Shown piece after piece: positions 16,905-25,338 of a DNA stretch of 49,102 nt (positions within the stretch are counted from its first letter, which is position 1; the number at the start of each line of letters is the position of its first letter). The stretch lies in assembly GCA_945902805.1 (NCBI GenBank), contig CAMDMZ010000036.1, positions 1 to 49,102 on the forward strand. Reading direction: 5' to 3'. Source of the DNA: Propionivibrio dicarboxylicus (GTDB lineage: Bacteria > Pseudomonadota > Gammaproteobacteria > Burkholderiales > Rhodocyclaceae). The notes beneath the pieces were generated by a model. That model had not been told where the DNA came from, made no database searches, and saw only the letters and a program-made list of their open reading frames with translations. Position numbers and translations under genes: made by a program.

Positions 16905-18769
16905 GGTCGCTTGTTCTCGTACGGTCGAAAACTGGGCTTCTTGTTTTCCGGAACATTCTCAAGAAAACTGTCTTCAGGTAAAAGACTCTTAAGTTCGCGG
17001 TAATCGCCGTTCATGCTGGCGTCCCGAATGATGGTGGGGCGCAGGAAAACGACCAGTTCGGTTTTTGTCCGCTTGTCGGTTCGTGATCCAAACAAGGAAC
17101 CTATCCCGGGCAGATCGCCCAGTCCGGGAACCGACGTTCCCGTGTTATCGACCTTGTCTTCCATCAAGCCGCCCATGATGGCGATTTCACCATTGCTCAG
17201 GCGCAGCATGGACTCCATTTCTCGTGTCTGGATTTCCGGGACGATATTTTCCAGACCTTGCGGGATGCTGGGGTTCGGGTCTTTCTTGCCAGCCCCGAAA
17301 AGGCTGGAGATGGTCGGGCGAACGTTGAGCAAGACCATGTCGTTTTCGCCAATCTGTGGCGTGACGCTCATGACCAATCCAATGGAAACCGAATGCGGCG
17401 TGGTCGTGACGGTGGTTTGCGACGGGCCACTGGCCGATGTCGTCGTATTTGAGGCAACGTTGAAATAGACGTAGTTATTGACGACCTTGAGCATCGCGGT
17501 CTGGTTGTTCAAGACGCTGATCTTCGGGCTGGAAAGAACTTTTACCGTGCCGAAGTTTTCCAGCAGCTTGATCTGGCCTGAAATGACGCCGACGCCCTTG
17601 AGAATAACGCCAGTCAAAGCGGCTGCCTTGTCCGCCGCCTGAGCGGTGTTGTAGCTGCTCACTTGCAGTCCGGTCGTTGAGCCGATACTGAGCTTGGTAC
17701 CGGCGCTACCCGTGGGCATGACACTCCAGTCGATGCCTTGTTCAAATTTGTCACTGAGCCCTACTTCGACAATAGTTGCCTCAATCATGACCTGGCGGCG
17801 CGAGTTACGGGTCACCAGGTCGACATATTCCTGGACCTTTTCATGCTGCTGCGAGGTGGCTCGAACGACCACAACGCCGGCCTCTGGATTGACGATCACC
17901 GAGGCGGCCTCACGGAAAGTGGTTCGGCGCACGGTCGTGGCACCTTGTTGTTCTCGATTGAGACTGGTCGGGCTGGTGCTGCTGGCTTGTGCTATTCGGG
18001 CGTTGGCAGAGGTACGGCCAGGCGTTTGAGTCAAAGCGCCTTCGCCGCTGGTGTTCTGTGATTCGTTGTGCTCAATAACGGTTTCGCTGGAGCCCTCGGG
18101 AAGGATCTTGTCGGTTTCCCGCAAAAGATCCTTTATGTTTTTTTCCAGAGAGTCCCAGAAGTTGTTCTTGGCTTTGCTGTTGACCGTGGTCGATGAGTTG
18201 TTGCCAGCCGCCGTGGTGGCATTGGCACCCGAGCTGGTCGAGGCAATCTGTGTATTGATTGAGACCGTACCGCTGACGTCGCGCGACATATTGACGTAAT
18301 CGACTTTGTACGTGCGTAGGAAAGGCGTATCCGGCATCACGATCAGATTCGGCCCATCCAGTTCCCAGCGCATATCAACCTGTTTGCCGATCCGGGTCAG
18401 GATTTGCTGCAAGGTTTGATCGATGGCATTGATGGTGACGGCACCTGTGATGCCTGAGTGTAGGTCGATATTTAGCTTGGCGTCGCGGGCGAGTGCGAAC
18501 AGAAGTTCTTCAACGGCTATGTTGCGCACTGAAACCGAATAGGTTTCCACTTTGGCCACCGGCTTCGGGCGCGGCAACATCACGGTCGATTGAACAAGCG
18601 CCGGAATATCCTTGTTGGGCGGCGCCACTTTGTCGGCCATAAGGTGGGTCGCCGAAGGGGGCGTTGTGGGCGTTGTGCCGCAACCGCCAAGACCTGCAAT
18701 TGCAGTCAGGACCACCAGAAACGATGAAGAATGGGGAGGCGAGCGCAAGAATGGTCTCTCTAAAGGCAT
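16901..18769 (-). CDS. mshL: MSHA-type secretin, outer-membrane pilus channel
   Basis: This forms the multimeric outer-membrane gate through which the pilus passes. The 622-residue product has a lipoprotein signal (AIAGLGGC, predicted Cys30) and a short STN/N0-type domain (about 75-145). A Ser/Thr/Asn-rich low-complexity linker follows (165-280), then N1-type repeats and the C-terminal secretin domain (about 340-600). The linker is rich in SST and NTT runs typical of MshL. Family stretches include RRQVMIEATIVEVGLSDKF, VLSSPKISVLNNQTAMLKV and the late ELVVFLRPTIIRD. It is the first gene of the leftward locus and is followed with a four-base overlap by the TPR gene. A palindrome and tandem repeats lie upstream. 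Confidence 0.93.
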   Translation of the reverse strand: MPLERPFLRSPPHSSSFLVVLTAIAGLGGCGTTPTTPPSATHLMADKVAPPNKDIPALVQSTVMLPRPKPVAKVETYSVSVRNIAVEELLFALARDAKLNIDLHSGITGAVTINAIDQTLQQILTRIGKQVDMRWELDGPNLIVMPDTPFLRTYKVDYVNMSRDVSGTVSINTQIASTSSGANATTAAGNNSSTTVNSKAKNNFWDSLEKNIKDLLRETDKILPEGSSETVIEHNESQNTSGEGALTQTPGRTSANARIAQASSTSPTSLNREQQGATTVRRTTFREAASVIVNPEAGVVVVRATSQQHEKVQEYVDLVTRNSRRQVMIEATIVEVGLSDKFEQGIDWSVMPTGSAGTKLSIGSTTGLQVSSYNTAQAADKAAALTGVILKGVGVISGQIKLLENFGTVKVLSSPKISVLNNQTAMLKVVNNYVYFNVASNTTTSASGPSQTTVTTTPHSVSIGLVMSVTPQIGENDMVLLNVRPTISSLFGAGKKDPNPSIPQGLENIVPEIQTREMESMLRLSNGEIAIMGGLMEDKVDNTGTSVPGLGDLPGIGSLFGSRTDKRTKTELVVFLRPTIIRDASMNGDYRELKSLLPEDSFLENVPENKKPSFRPYENKRP

Positions 18770-18798
18770 TTATCGGCCGGAGAAGCATAGCATGGACA

Positions 18799-18812
18799 AC
18801 TAGCCGGCTAGT
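18799..18812. promoter_or_regulatory. 14-bp perfect palindrome upstream of the secretin gene
   Basis: ACTAGCCGGCTAGT is its own reverse complement and is centred about 36 bases before the secretin ATG. The placement fits an operator for the pilus locus. No known binding motif is claimed. Confidence 0.4.
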
Positions 18813-18831
18813 GTGGATAGATAAGGTAATA

Positions 18832-18862
18832 GCGGGTTATTTGCGGGTTATTTGCGGGTTTT
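18832..18862. repeat. Tandem 11-bp repeats GCGGGTTATTT, about three units
   Basis: Two exact units (18832-18842 and 18843-18853) are followed by a shortened third (GCGGGTTTT). They lie in the 122-base gap between the phosphodiesterase stop and the secretin start. A change in unit number would alter spacing upstream of the pilus locus. A related GCGGGTT/GCGAGTTT run occurs near 15466-15490. Confidence 0.7.
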
Positions 18863-18891
18863 AAGCGGCTTGATCTTGCCAACTGGATATC

Positions 18892-19401
18892 TTAAATGCG
18901 GCGCAGCAGGTATTCGGCGCTGTCGGTATTGCCACTGACCCAGGTTGCTTCTGGGGCGCCCAAACCGGCGATGGTGCCGGGATTCACCAGCCAGGTGGTG
19001 CGGCCTTTGATGTTCGGTCGTTCGGCAATCAAGGGTTCATGACTGTGGCCGCAGCACACCAGATCCCAGTCGCCGGTGCAGGCCATTGCCTCACCATAAT
19101 GCGGATAGTGGGTCACGAAAATCTTGCGCCCACCTAGTTCGAGCATGGCATCCGGCCCGTAGTAGTGCAGCAAGCCATTCGATTTTGCGGCGAGGCGCGA
19201 CATGGATACCGGGTCGCCGAGATTGTTGCCATGCACCACGTGCATGGGAAGCCCAAGTTTCATCGAGGCGCGGAGCGTATTGCCACCGATGACATCGCCG
19301 CAATGAATAACGACTTCGGCACCCTCTGCCTTGGCTTGCTGGATGGCGATCGCGAGCAGATCGCCACGATCGTGACTATCGGAAACGATGCAGATCTTCA
19401 C
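18892..19401 (-). CDS. YfcE/MJ0936-type metallophosphoesterase
   Basis: The 169-residue product has the calcineurin-like metal-binding motifs in order: DSH (residues 8-10), CGD (34-36), GNN (59-61), THYPH (about 97-101) and GHSHEP (about 118-123). These fit a small cytoplasmic phosphodiesterase of the YfcE group. The usual GNCD/GNHD segment reads GNNLGD, a tolerated variation in this group. The physiological substrate is unknown. The ATG at 19401 overlaps the preceding small gene by four bases, and that gene overlaps the one before it, so the three form an operon. Confidence 0.88.
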   Translation of the reverse strand: MKICIVSDSHDRGDLLAIAIQQAKAEGAEVVIHCGDVIGGNTLRASMKLGLPMHVVHGNNLGDPVSMSRLAAKSNGLLHYYGPDAMLELGGRKIFVTHYPHYGEAMACTGDWDLVCCGHSHEPLIAERPNIKGRTTWLVNPGTIAGLGAPEATWVSGNTDSAEYLLRRI

Positions 19402-19586
19402 AGGCTTTCCCCGGGCTTGAAGCCAAACAGTGATTCCAGGTCAAATTCACGAATCAGGCGGTCAGCGGCATCGAGTCCATGTTCGCGTTGCACATCGGCG
19501 ATGATTAGGCGTGCACCATTGCGTTGGTAGCCGCCACCGAACTGGATTTGTGCGGCGAGTAGTTCGTGCGCCTTGTCGAGCGTCAT
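19398..19586 (-). CDS. Small protein of unknown function, operon partner
   Basis: The 62-residue product has no signal peptide or membrane segment and looks helical (DKAHELLAAQIQ and AADRLIREFDLESLFGF). Both ends overlap neighbouring genes by four bases, which supports it being a real, translationally coupled gene. I do not recognise a family. Its length and position suggest a binding partner or regulator of the phosphodiesterase, but that is inference only. Confidence 0.7.
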   Translation of the reverse strand: MTLDKAHELLAAQIQFGGGYQRNGARLIIADVQREHGLDAADRLIREFDLESLFGFKPGESL

Positions 19587-20017
19587 ATGATCAGCGGGCC
19601 AAAATAATCATCGTCCACGGCTTTCGGCAATTCTTTTGCAGTCATGCCTGAAAGGACACCTTTCTGTGCGCGCTCATGGTCGGCCTGGACCTGAAGCATA
19701 GTGACCACACAGTCGCCCAGATTGTCGTAGAACTCGCGGCCGGTGCCGAATTGCTCTTGGTCTGAATAGAAGAACTGGCAGCGAAAGCGGTTGTCGCTGA
19801 TCTTGATGACGACAAAATTGGCGCCACGCTCTTCCCAATACAAGGTCGGGCAGAGCGTCAGGGTTTCCTGTTGCGGATCAAGTTGAAGCTCCGCGTCTGC
19901 GGACTGAATGGAGACTAGACGGGCGTAGCGTTCAAACAGGATTTGGCCAAGCAACTGGCGATCCGAATCGGAAAAATCGGAAATTGGCGATGTGTTGGGG
20001 GTGTTGGGAATGGTCAT
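19583..20017 (-). CDS. Conserved-looking cytoplasmic protein, unknown
   Basis: The 144-residue product is acidic, without signal peptide or membrane segment. It has a Ser/Asp-rich start, a beta-rich centre (QETLTLCPTLYWEERGANFVVIKISDNRFRC in two stretches) and a C-terminal tail ending FGPLII. I do not recognise the family. It is the first gene of the three-gene leftward operon ending with the phosphodiesterase. It is divergent from the sulfite dehydrogenase genes across a gap of about 130 bases. Confidence 0.75.
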   Translation of the reverse strand: MTIPNTPNTSPISDFSDSDRQLLGQILFERYARLVSIQSADAELQLDPQQETLTLCPTLYWEERGANFVVIKISDNRFRCQFFYSDQEQFGTGREFYDNLGDCVVTMLQVQADHERAQKGVLSGMTAKELPKAVDDDYFGPLII

Positions 20018-20104
20018 GGGCAGTCCGGGTCAGTAATGTGGGCACTCCAAACGTTCAGCTTATCAGGGAATAAAAAGAAAATCCTTGTTGCTGCACTGCG
20101 AGCT

Positions 20105-20132
20105 TTGACAGAATATAGTGAATTTCTAATGT
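20105..20132 (+). promoter_or_regulatory. Possible sigma-70 promoter before soeA
   Basis: A perfect TTGACA box at 20105-20110 is followed after 16 bases by TAATGT, a poor -10 match. The placement, about 20 bases before the chosen soeA start, would give a very short leader. Weak support overall. Confidence 0.3.
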
Positions 20133-20150
20133 TCTGTGGTGCCCTCCCCA

Positions 20151-23054
20151 ATGAGTAGTGCAATGAGCGGCAGTATTTCTGCGAACCTTGCCCCGGTGCA
20201 GGAGATCAAGAAGACCACGTGTTACATGTGCGCGTGTCGCTGTGGCATTCGCGTGCATTTGCGCGACGGACAGGTGCGTTACATTGATGGTAATCCCGAT
20301 CATCCGCTGAACAAGGGGGTGATCTGCGCCAAGGGTAGTTCCGGCATCATGAAGCAGTATTCGCCGGCGCGCCTGACGCAGCCGTTACGGCGCAAAGCCG
20401 GTGCCGATCGCGGAATTGGTGAGTTCGAACCGATCAGTTGGGAAGAGGCATTTTCCATCTTGACCGAGCGCCTGGGGAAAATCCGCGCCACGGATCCCAA
20501 AAAGTTCGCACTGTTTACCGGCCGCGACCAGATGCAGGCGCTCACCGGAATGTTCGCTCGTCAGTTCGGGACGCCAAACTATGCGGCGCATGGCGGCTTT
20601 TGTTCGGTGAACATGGCTGCGGGCATGATCTACACTATAGGTGGATCATTCTGGGAATTTGGCGGTCCAGATCTCGATCGTTCCAAGCTTTTCGTGATGA
20701 TTGGTACCGCCGAGGATCATCACTCCAATCCGCTGAAGATTGCCCTGTCAAAATTCAAGCGTGATGGTGGACGGTTTATTTCCATCAATCCGGTGCGTAC
20801 CGGTTATTCGGCCATTGCTGATGAATGGGTGCCGATCCGTCCGGGTACCGATGGCGCCTTATTGCTGGCCATCATTCACGAGATCATCGCTACGGGTCTA
20901 TATGACCGCGATTTTCTGGTTCAGTACAGCAATGCCGGTGAGTTGATCAATGTCGATGAAGCCAATGATGAGTTTGGCTTCTTCGTCCGCACCGAAGTGC
21001 CGACGGAAGAGGCTTGCTACGAACCGCAGGACAAATTGTGGTGGGACCGCACGACAGACCGTCCGGTGATCACGCACAAACCCGGTGCCGACCCCTTCCT
21101 TCTTGGCGAATTCAAGTTGGCTGACGGTACGCCGGTCAAGCCCGCGTTTCAGTTACTCAAGGAGCGGGTAAAGGACTACACCCCCGAATGGGCCGCGTCG
21201 GTCACCGGCATTCCGGTCGAAACCATCCGTCGCCTGGCCCACGAAATGGCCGTGGTGGCACGCGATCAACGCATTGAACTACCTATTGCCTGGACCGATT
21301 CCTGGGGCAAGGATCACGATTCGATCACCGGTAATCCAGTGTCTTTTCACGCTATGCGTGGTTTAGCGGCGCACTCCAATGGTTTCCAGACGATTCGTGC
21401 GCTGGCCATTCTGATGTCGATTCTGGGCACCATTGATCGCCCGGGCGGATTTCGCCATAAAGTGCCGTTCCCGCGTCCGATTCCGCCCTGTGCGCGCACA
21501 CCCAACGATCCGCGCGCCGTGCAGCCGAACAAGCCGCTAGACGGCATGGCCTTGGGTTGGCCGTCTGACCCCGATGACCTTTTCGTGGACCACGAAGGCA
21601 AGCCGGTACGGATCGACAAGGGGTTTTCGTGGGAGTACCCGTTGTCGGTGCACGGCTTGATGCACAACGTGATCACCAATGCCTGGCGTGGCGATCCGTA
21701 CAAGATCGATACTTTGCTGATTTTCATGGCCAACATGGCGTGGAATTCGACAATGAATGCCCAGGAAGTGCGCAAGATGCTGAACGACAAGGACGAGACG
21801 GGGGAATTCAAGATTCCCTTCCTTGTCGTCTGCGATGCCTTCCACTCCGAAATGACGGCTTTTGCCGACCTGTTGCTGCCCGATACGACGTATCTGGAGC
21901 GGCACGACGTCATGTCTATCCTCGATCGGCCGATTTCTGAATTCGACGGTCCGGTCGACTCGGTGCGTATTCCCGTGGTGCCGGTCACTGGTGACTGCAA
22001 GCCGTTCCAAGAAGTGGTTATTGAACTGGGTTCGCGCCTCAAGCTACCAGCGTTCACGAAACCGGACGGTAGTCGCAAGTTCCGTGATTACCCGGACTTC
22101 GTCGTCAATTGGGAAACCGAGCCCGGTTCTGGAATTGGCTTCCTCGCCGGCTGGCGTGGTAAAGGTGGTGAAAAGTTCCTGCGCGGTGAGCCGAACCCGA
22201 ACCAGTGGGAGATGTACGCCAAGAACAACTGCGTGTACCACTATGAGTTGCCCAAGAGCTACCAGTACATGCGCAACTGGAATAAGGGCTATCTCGAATG
22301 GTCACAGCGTAATCGCATCACGCGCTACGCCGAGCCGATAAACATCCATATCTATTCCGAAGTGCTGCAGCGTTTTCGTGCTGCTGCCCAGGGCAAGGGT
22401 TTTTCGCGTAAGCCGCCGGTGCATCTGGCCAAGCGGGTCGAAACCTATTTTGATCCGCTGCCTTTCTTCTACGACACGCTCGAATCGCATGTCACCGACA
22501 AGCATAAATACCCGCTGGCGGCGATCACCCAGCGTCCGATGGCGATGTACCACTCCTGGGATTCACAGAATGCCTGGTTGCGCCAGATTCACACCCACAA
22601 CTATCTATTTGTGAATACCAAGACGGCACGTAGTGCCGGCATTGAAGATGACGACTGGATCTGGGTCGAGTCGCAGTGGGGCAAAGTGCGCTGCATGTGC
22701 CGTCATTCCGAAGCGGTGGAGCCGGGCACGGTGTGGACTTGGAATGCCATCGGCAAAGCAGCCGGGGCCTGGAATTTGACGCCGGACGCGAACGAGTCGC
22801 AGCGTGGCTTTTTGCTCAATCACTTGATTTCGGAAGAGTTGCCTGATCGTGCCGGCAACCGCATTTCCAACTCTGATCCAATCACCGGTCAGGCTGCCTG
22901 GTACGACGTTCGGGTCCGGATTTATAAGGCTGAAGCCGGGGAGCCCGAACAGACCTCACCGCAGTTTGCAAGTATGAAACCATACCCAGGAATGAAGGAT
23001 AGATCGAGCATCCTCGCCTTCGTCGGTGGCCTGTTCGGAGGCAAGTCAAAATGA
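20151..23054 (+). CDS. soeA: Cytoplasmic sulfite dehydrogenase, molybdopterin subunit SoeA
   Basis: About 967 residues of the molybdopterin oxidoreductase (DMSO reductase) superfamily. The N-terminus has the [4Fe-4S] motif CYMCACRC plus a fourth Cys in VICAKG (about C24, C27, C31, C59). The likely molybdenum ligand is Cys about 151 in HGGFCSVNM. There is no twin-arginine signal, so the enzyme is cytoplasmic, which fits SoeA rather than periplasmic PsrA/PhsA relatives. It would oxidise sulfite to sulfate and pass electrons to SoeB. The gene overlaps soeB by four bases. Several in-frame starts exist (GTG 20136, ATG 20151, ATG 20163) with no strong ribosome site, so the start is uncertain. Thiosulfate or polysulfide reductase is the main alternative; the TusA context favours sulfite oxidation. 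Confidence 0.88.
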   Translation: MSSAMSGSISANLAPVQEIKKTTCYMCACRCGIRVHLRDGQVRYIDGNPDHPLNKGVICAKGSSGIMKQYSPARLTQPLRRKAGADRGIGEFEPISWEEAFSILTERLGKIRATDPKKFALFTGRDQMQALTGMFARQFGTPNYAAHGGFCSVNMAAGMIYTIGGSFWEFGGPDLDRSKLFVMIGTAEDHHSNPLKIALSKFKRDGGRFISINPVRTGYSAIADEWVPIRPGTDGALLLAIIHEIIATGLYDRDFLVQYSNAGELINVDEANDEFGFFVRTEVPTEEACYEPQDKLWWDRTTDRPVITHKPGADPFLLGEFKLADGTPVKPAFQLLKERVKDYTPEWAASVTGIPVETIRRLAHEMAVVARDQRIELPIAWTDSWGKDHDSITGNPVSFHAMRGLAAHSNGFQTIRALAILMSILGTIDRPGGFRHKVPFPRPIPPCARTPNDPRAVQPNKPLDGMALGWPSDPDDLFVDHEGKPVRIDKGFSWEYPLSVHGLMHNVITNAWRGDPYKIDTLLIFMANMAWNSTMNAQEVRKMLNDKDETGEFKIPFLVVCDAFHSEMTAFADLLLPDTTYLERHDVMSILDRPISEFDGPVDSVRIPVVPVTGDCKPFQEVVIELGSRLKLPAFTKPDGSRKFRDYPDFVVNWETEPGSGIGFLAGWRGKGGEKFLRGEPNPNQWEMYAKNNCVYHYELPKSYQYMRNWNKGYLEWSQRNRITRYAEPINIHIYSEVLQRFRAAAQGKGFSRKPPVHLAKRVETYFDPLPFFYDTLESHVTDKHKYPLAAITQRPMAMYHSWDSQNAWLRQIHTHNYLFVNTKTARSAGIEDDDWIWVESQWGKVRCMCRHSEAVEPGTVWTWNAIGKAAGAWNLTPDANESQRGFLLNHLISEELPDRAGNRISNSDPITGQAAWYDVRVRIYKAEAGEPEQTSPQFASMKPYPGMKDRSSILAFVGGLFGGKSK

Positions 23055-23782
23055 CCCAACTTGCTCTCGTTATTGATCTCAACGTCTGCGTCGGTTGCCA
23101 CGCTTGCGTGACATCCTGCAAGGAGTGGAACACGTCTGGTAGTGCCGGTCCGATGGTGGACCAGAATCCTTATGGTGTCGATCCGACGGGTACCTTCTTC
23201 AATCGGGTGCAGACTTTCGAGATCGGCGAGTTTCCAAATACCGAGACCTTGCATTTTCCAAAGTCTTGCTTGCACTGCGAAGACCCACCATGTGTGCCAG
23301 TCTGTCCGACGGGTGCATCGTACAAGCGTCCGGAAGACGGCATCGTTTTGGTCGACTACGATAAGTGTATCGCTTGCAAGTATTGCTCGTGGGCGTGCCC
23401 GTACGGTGCGCGGGAGCTCGATGAAAAGCAGCAGGTCATGAAGAAGTGCACACTTTGTGTCGATCGCATTTACGACATGACCATGGTTCCGGACGACCGC
23501 AAGCCAGCCTGCGTCAAAGCCTGTCCGACGTCCGCGCGCCTTTTTGGCGATGTGCATGATCCAGAATCCGTCGTATCCAAAGCGATCCGCGAGCGCGGTG
23601 GTTACGCGCTGATGCCGGAGTGGGGCACCCAGCCATCGAACCACTATCTGCCACGCCGTAAGGCTCAGATCCGCATACACGTCGACGAATTGGAGCGTGC
23701 TGACAATCCGTTGAAGGTCGATGGCCTGCTGCCGAAGCCGGGCAAGAACGAGCCGACGCTCGACGACGCAACGACCTGGTAA
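23051..23782 (+). CDS. soeB: Sulfite dehydrogenase iron-sulfur subunit SoeB
   Basis: The 243-residue product is a DmsB/PhsB-type electron-transfer protein with four cysteine clusters: CVGCHACVTSC near the N-terminus, CLHCEDPPCVPVCP, CIACKYCSWACP, and the KCTLCVDR segment with a later CVKACP. These would hold four [4Fe-4S] centres carrying electrons from SoeA to the membrane subunit. The ATG overlaps the soeA stop as ATGA, and soeC follows after 12 bases, so the three are one transcript. No signal sequence is seen, in keeping with a cytoplasm-facing complex. Confidence 0.92.
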   Translation: MTQLALVIDLNVCVGCHACVTSCKEWNTSGSAGPMVDQNPYGVDPTGTFFNRVQTFEIGEFPNTETLHFPKSCLHCEDPPCVPVCPTGASYKRPEDGIVLVDYDKCIACKYCSWACPYGARELDEKQQVMKKCTLCVDRIYDMTMVPDDRKPACVKACPTSARLFGDVHDPESVVSKAIRERGGYALMPEWGTQPSNHYLPRRKAQIRIHVDELERADNPLKVDGLLPKPGKNEPTLDDATTW

Positions 23783-23794
23783 AGGACGATCACC

Positions 23795-24772
23795 ATGCAT
23801 CCCGCTTTTTCCGTCATCTTTTTGACTACGCTAATCGGCGCCGGCCAAGGTTTGTTCCTGGCCATGTTCACCGCGCAGTCCTACGCCGCCTTCAACCTCC
23901 TGCCGCAGCCGGATGGTCATGCCTTCTATGCCCAAGGTAGCGTGATCGTGCTGGTACTGCTGGCACTTGGCCTGATTGCATCGTTCTTCCACCTCGGTCA
24001 TCCGGAGCGCGCTTGGCGTGCGGCGGCCAAATGGCGCACCTCTTGGCTCTCGCGGGAGGTCATCGTGCTGCCCGCGTTCATGGGCGTCGTATTTCTCTAT
24101 GGTGTGGCCCATTGGCTGGATTTTCGACCGACCTTGATGACCTTGCCGAGTGGTCAGCCCGTTGATCCGACCGCAATTCTTGGGGTTGCCGGCACCATTC
24201 TGGCCTTCGCGTTATTTGTCTGTACCGCGATGATCTACGCCTGCCTGAAATTCTTGCAGGAATGGCATTCACCGCTGACCGTGCTGAATTACATCTTGCT
24301 TGGCGGTGCTTCCGGTTTTACTCTCGCGGCCGCTTTTGCGACAGCAACAGCACCGCAACTGGTTAGCTTCTTTGCCGGTTGGGCTGCCATCATTACCGTG
24401 CTTGGCCTGATAGGGCGTGTCGCCTCGCTCTATCGCAATGCCCGGCTTAAGCCGAAATCGACTTTGCAGACAGCCATTGGCGTCAAGCATCCACAGATTG
24501 CGCAAAAAGCCCAAGGGTTCATGGGGGGCTCATTTAATACCCGTGAGTTCTTTCACGGCAAGGCGCCGCAAGTCTTGCGCTCCATTAAATGGCTTTTCCT
24601 GGTTGCCACGTTCCTGATCCCGCTAGTGCTATTGCTCGCCGGCATGAGTGGCGCGGCCGGGATTCTTGCTCTCGCCTTCGTCGTTCAGTACCTTGGCTTG
24701 CTTGCCGAACGATGGTTCTTTTTCGCTCAAGCCAATCACCCGCAGAATTTGTACTACAGATCGATAGCCTGA
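23795..24772 (+). CDS. soeC: Sulfite dehydrogenase membrane anchor SoeC
   Basis: The 325-residue product is a DmsC-type polytopic membrane protein with about eight hydrophobic segments. Examples are residues 3-25, a segment near 48-68, one near 88-105, and others up to 310. It would anchor SoeAB to the inner face of the membrane and hand electrons to quinone. The stretch FFHLGHPERAWRA is typical of this family. A basic loop near 210-250 faces the cytoplasm. The product ends shortly before an intergenic stretch of 110 bases leading to tusA. Confidence 0.9.
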   Translation: MHPAFSVIFLTTLIGAGQGLFLAMFTAQSYAAFNLLPQPDGHAFYAQGSVIVLVLLALGLIASFFHLGHPERAWRAAAKWRTSWLSREVIVLPAFMGVVFLYGVAHWLDFRPTLMTLPSGQPVDPTAILGVAGTILAFALFVCTAMIYACLKFLQEWHSPLTVLNYILLGGASGFTLAAAFATATAPQLVSFFAGWAAIITVLGLIGRVASLYRNARLKPKSTLQTAIGVKHPQIAQKAQGFMGGSFNTREFFHGKAPQVLRSIKWLFLVATFLIPLVLLLAGMSGAAGILALAFVVQYLGLLAERWFFFAQANHPQNLYYRSIA

Positions 24773-24883
24773 TTAGATGGATTTATCACGGGCAGCTAAT
24801 GACCGGATTATCATCATCAGATATCACGATTTTTCCCGCGGCCAGTCCGCGTTTTTTCAACGATGCACTTGGAGGAAAGACTC

Positions 24884-25111
24884 ATGAATTTCGACAAAGA
24901 ACTCGACGCCCGTGGCCTGAATTGCCCGCTCCCCATTCTGCGCGCCAAGAAAGCCCTGGCTGAAATGCAGACTGGCCAAGTCCTGAAGATCATCTCCACT
25001 GATCCAGGTTCGGTCAAGGATTTCGTTGCTTTCGCCAAGCAGACGGGGAACGAGCTTCTTTCCAGCGGCGAAAACAACAAGGAATTTGAATTCTTCATGA
25101 AGCGCAAGTAG
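24884..25111 (+). CDS. tusA: Sulfur-carrier protein TusA
   Basis: The 75-residue product has the family signature LNCPLPILRAKKAL with the active Cys14 and CPxP motif. TusA carries sulfur as a persulfide on this Cys. In sulfur oxidisers it delivers it toward cytoplasmic oxidation; elsewhere it serves tRNA thiolation. The ATG at 24884 is chosen because GGAGG lies eight bases upstream (24871-24875); the frame extends further but without a ribosome site. A strong terminator follows. Location between soeC and a DsrE-type gene supports the oxidative role. Confidence 0.95.
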   Translation: MNFDKELDARGLNCPLPILRAKKALAEMQTGQVLKIISTDPGSVKDFVAFAKQTGNELLSSGENNKEFEFFMKRK

Positions 25112-25127
25112 TCGCTGCATGAACCAT

Positions 25128-25164
25128 AAACCCGCCGGGAGAAATAACTCGGCGGGTTTTTTTT
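25128..25164 (+). terminator. Intrinsic terminator after tusA
   Basis: A perfect ten-base stem (AAACCCGCCG at 25128-25137 with CGGCGGGTTT at 25150-25159) has a 12-base loop and runs into eight T residues. It should end the soeABC-tusA transcript, leaving the DsrE-type gene to its own promoter. A second, shorter hairpin (CTCGCC/GGCGAG, 25170-25189) follows. Confidence 0.9.
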
Positions 25165-25338
25165 CGCCGCTCGCCGAGTTCTTGGCGAGGTAGCAATTTC
25201 GATCAAAACCACTTCAATAGCGCTAGTATTAGCGTGATTATCGGGGTATAAAGAGAATTTGCTGGCTGTTGCAGTGCGATATATTTCATCATCCAAGATT
25301 AACCAATTTCCACATCTATTCCTGTCTGGGAGGCCACT

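Noticed and set aside
18304-18330. CGACTTTG in the secretin gene as a repeat copy
   Set aside because: Only the last seven bases agree; the GC-rich half is absent.
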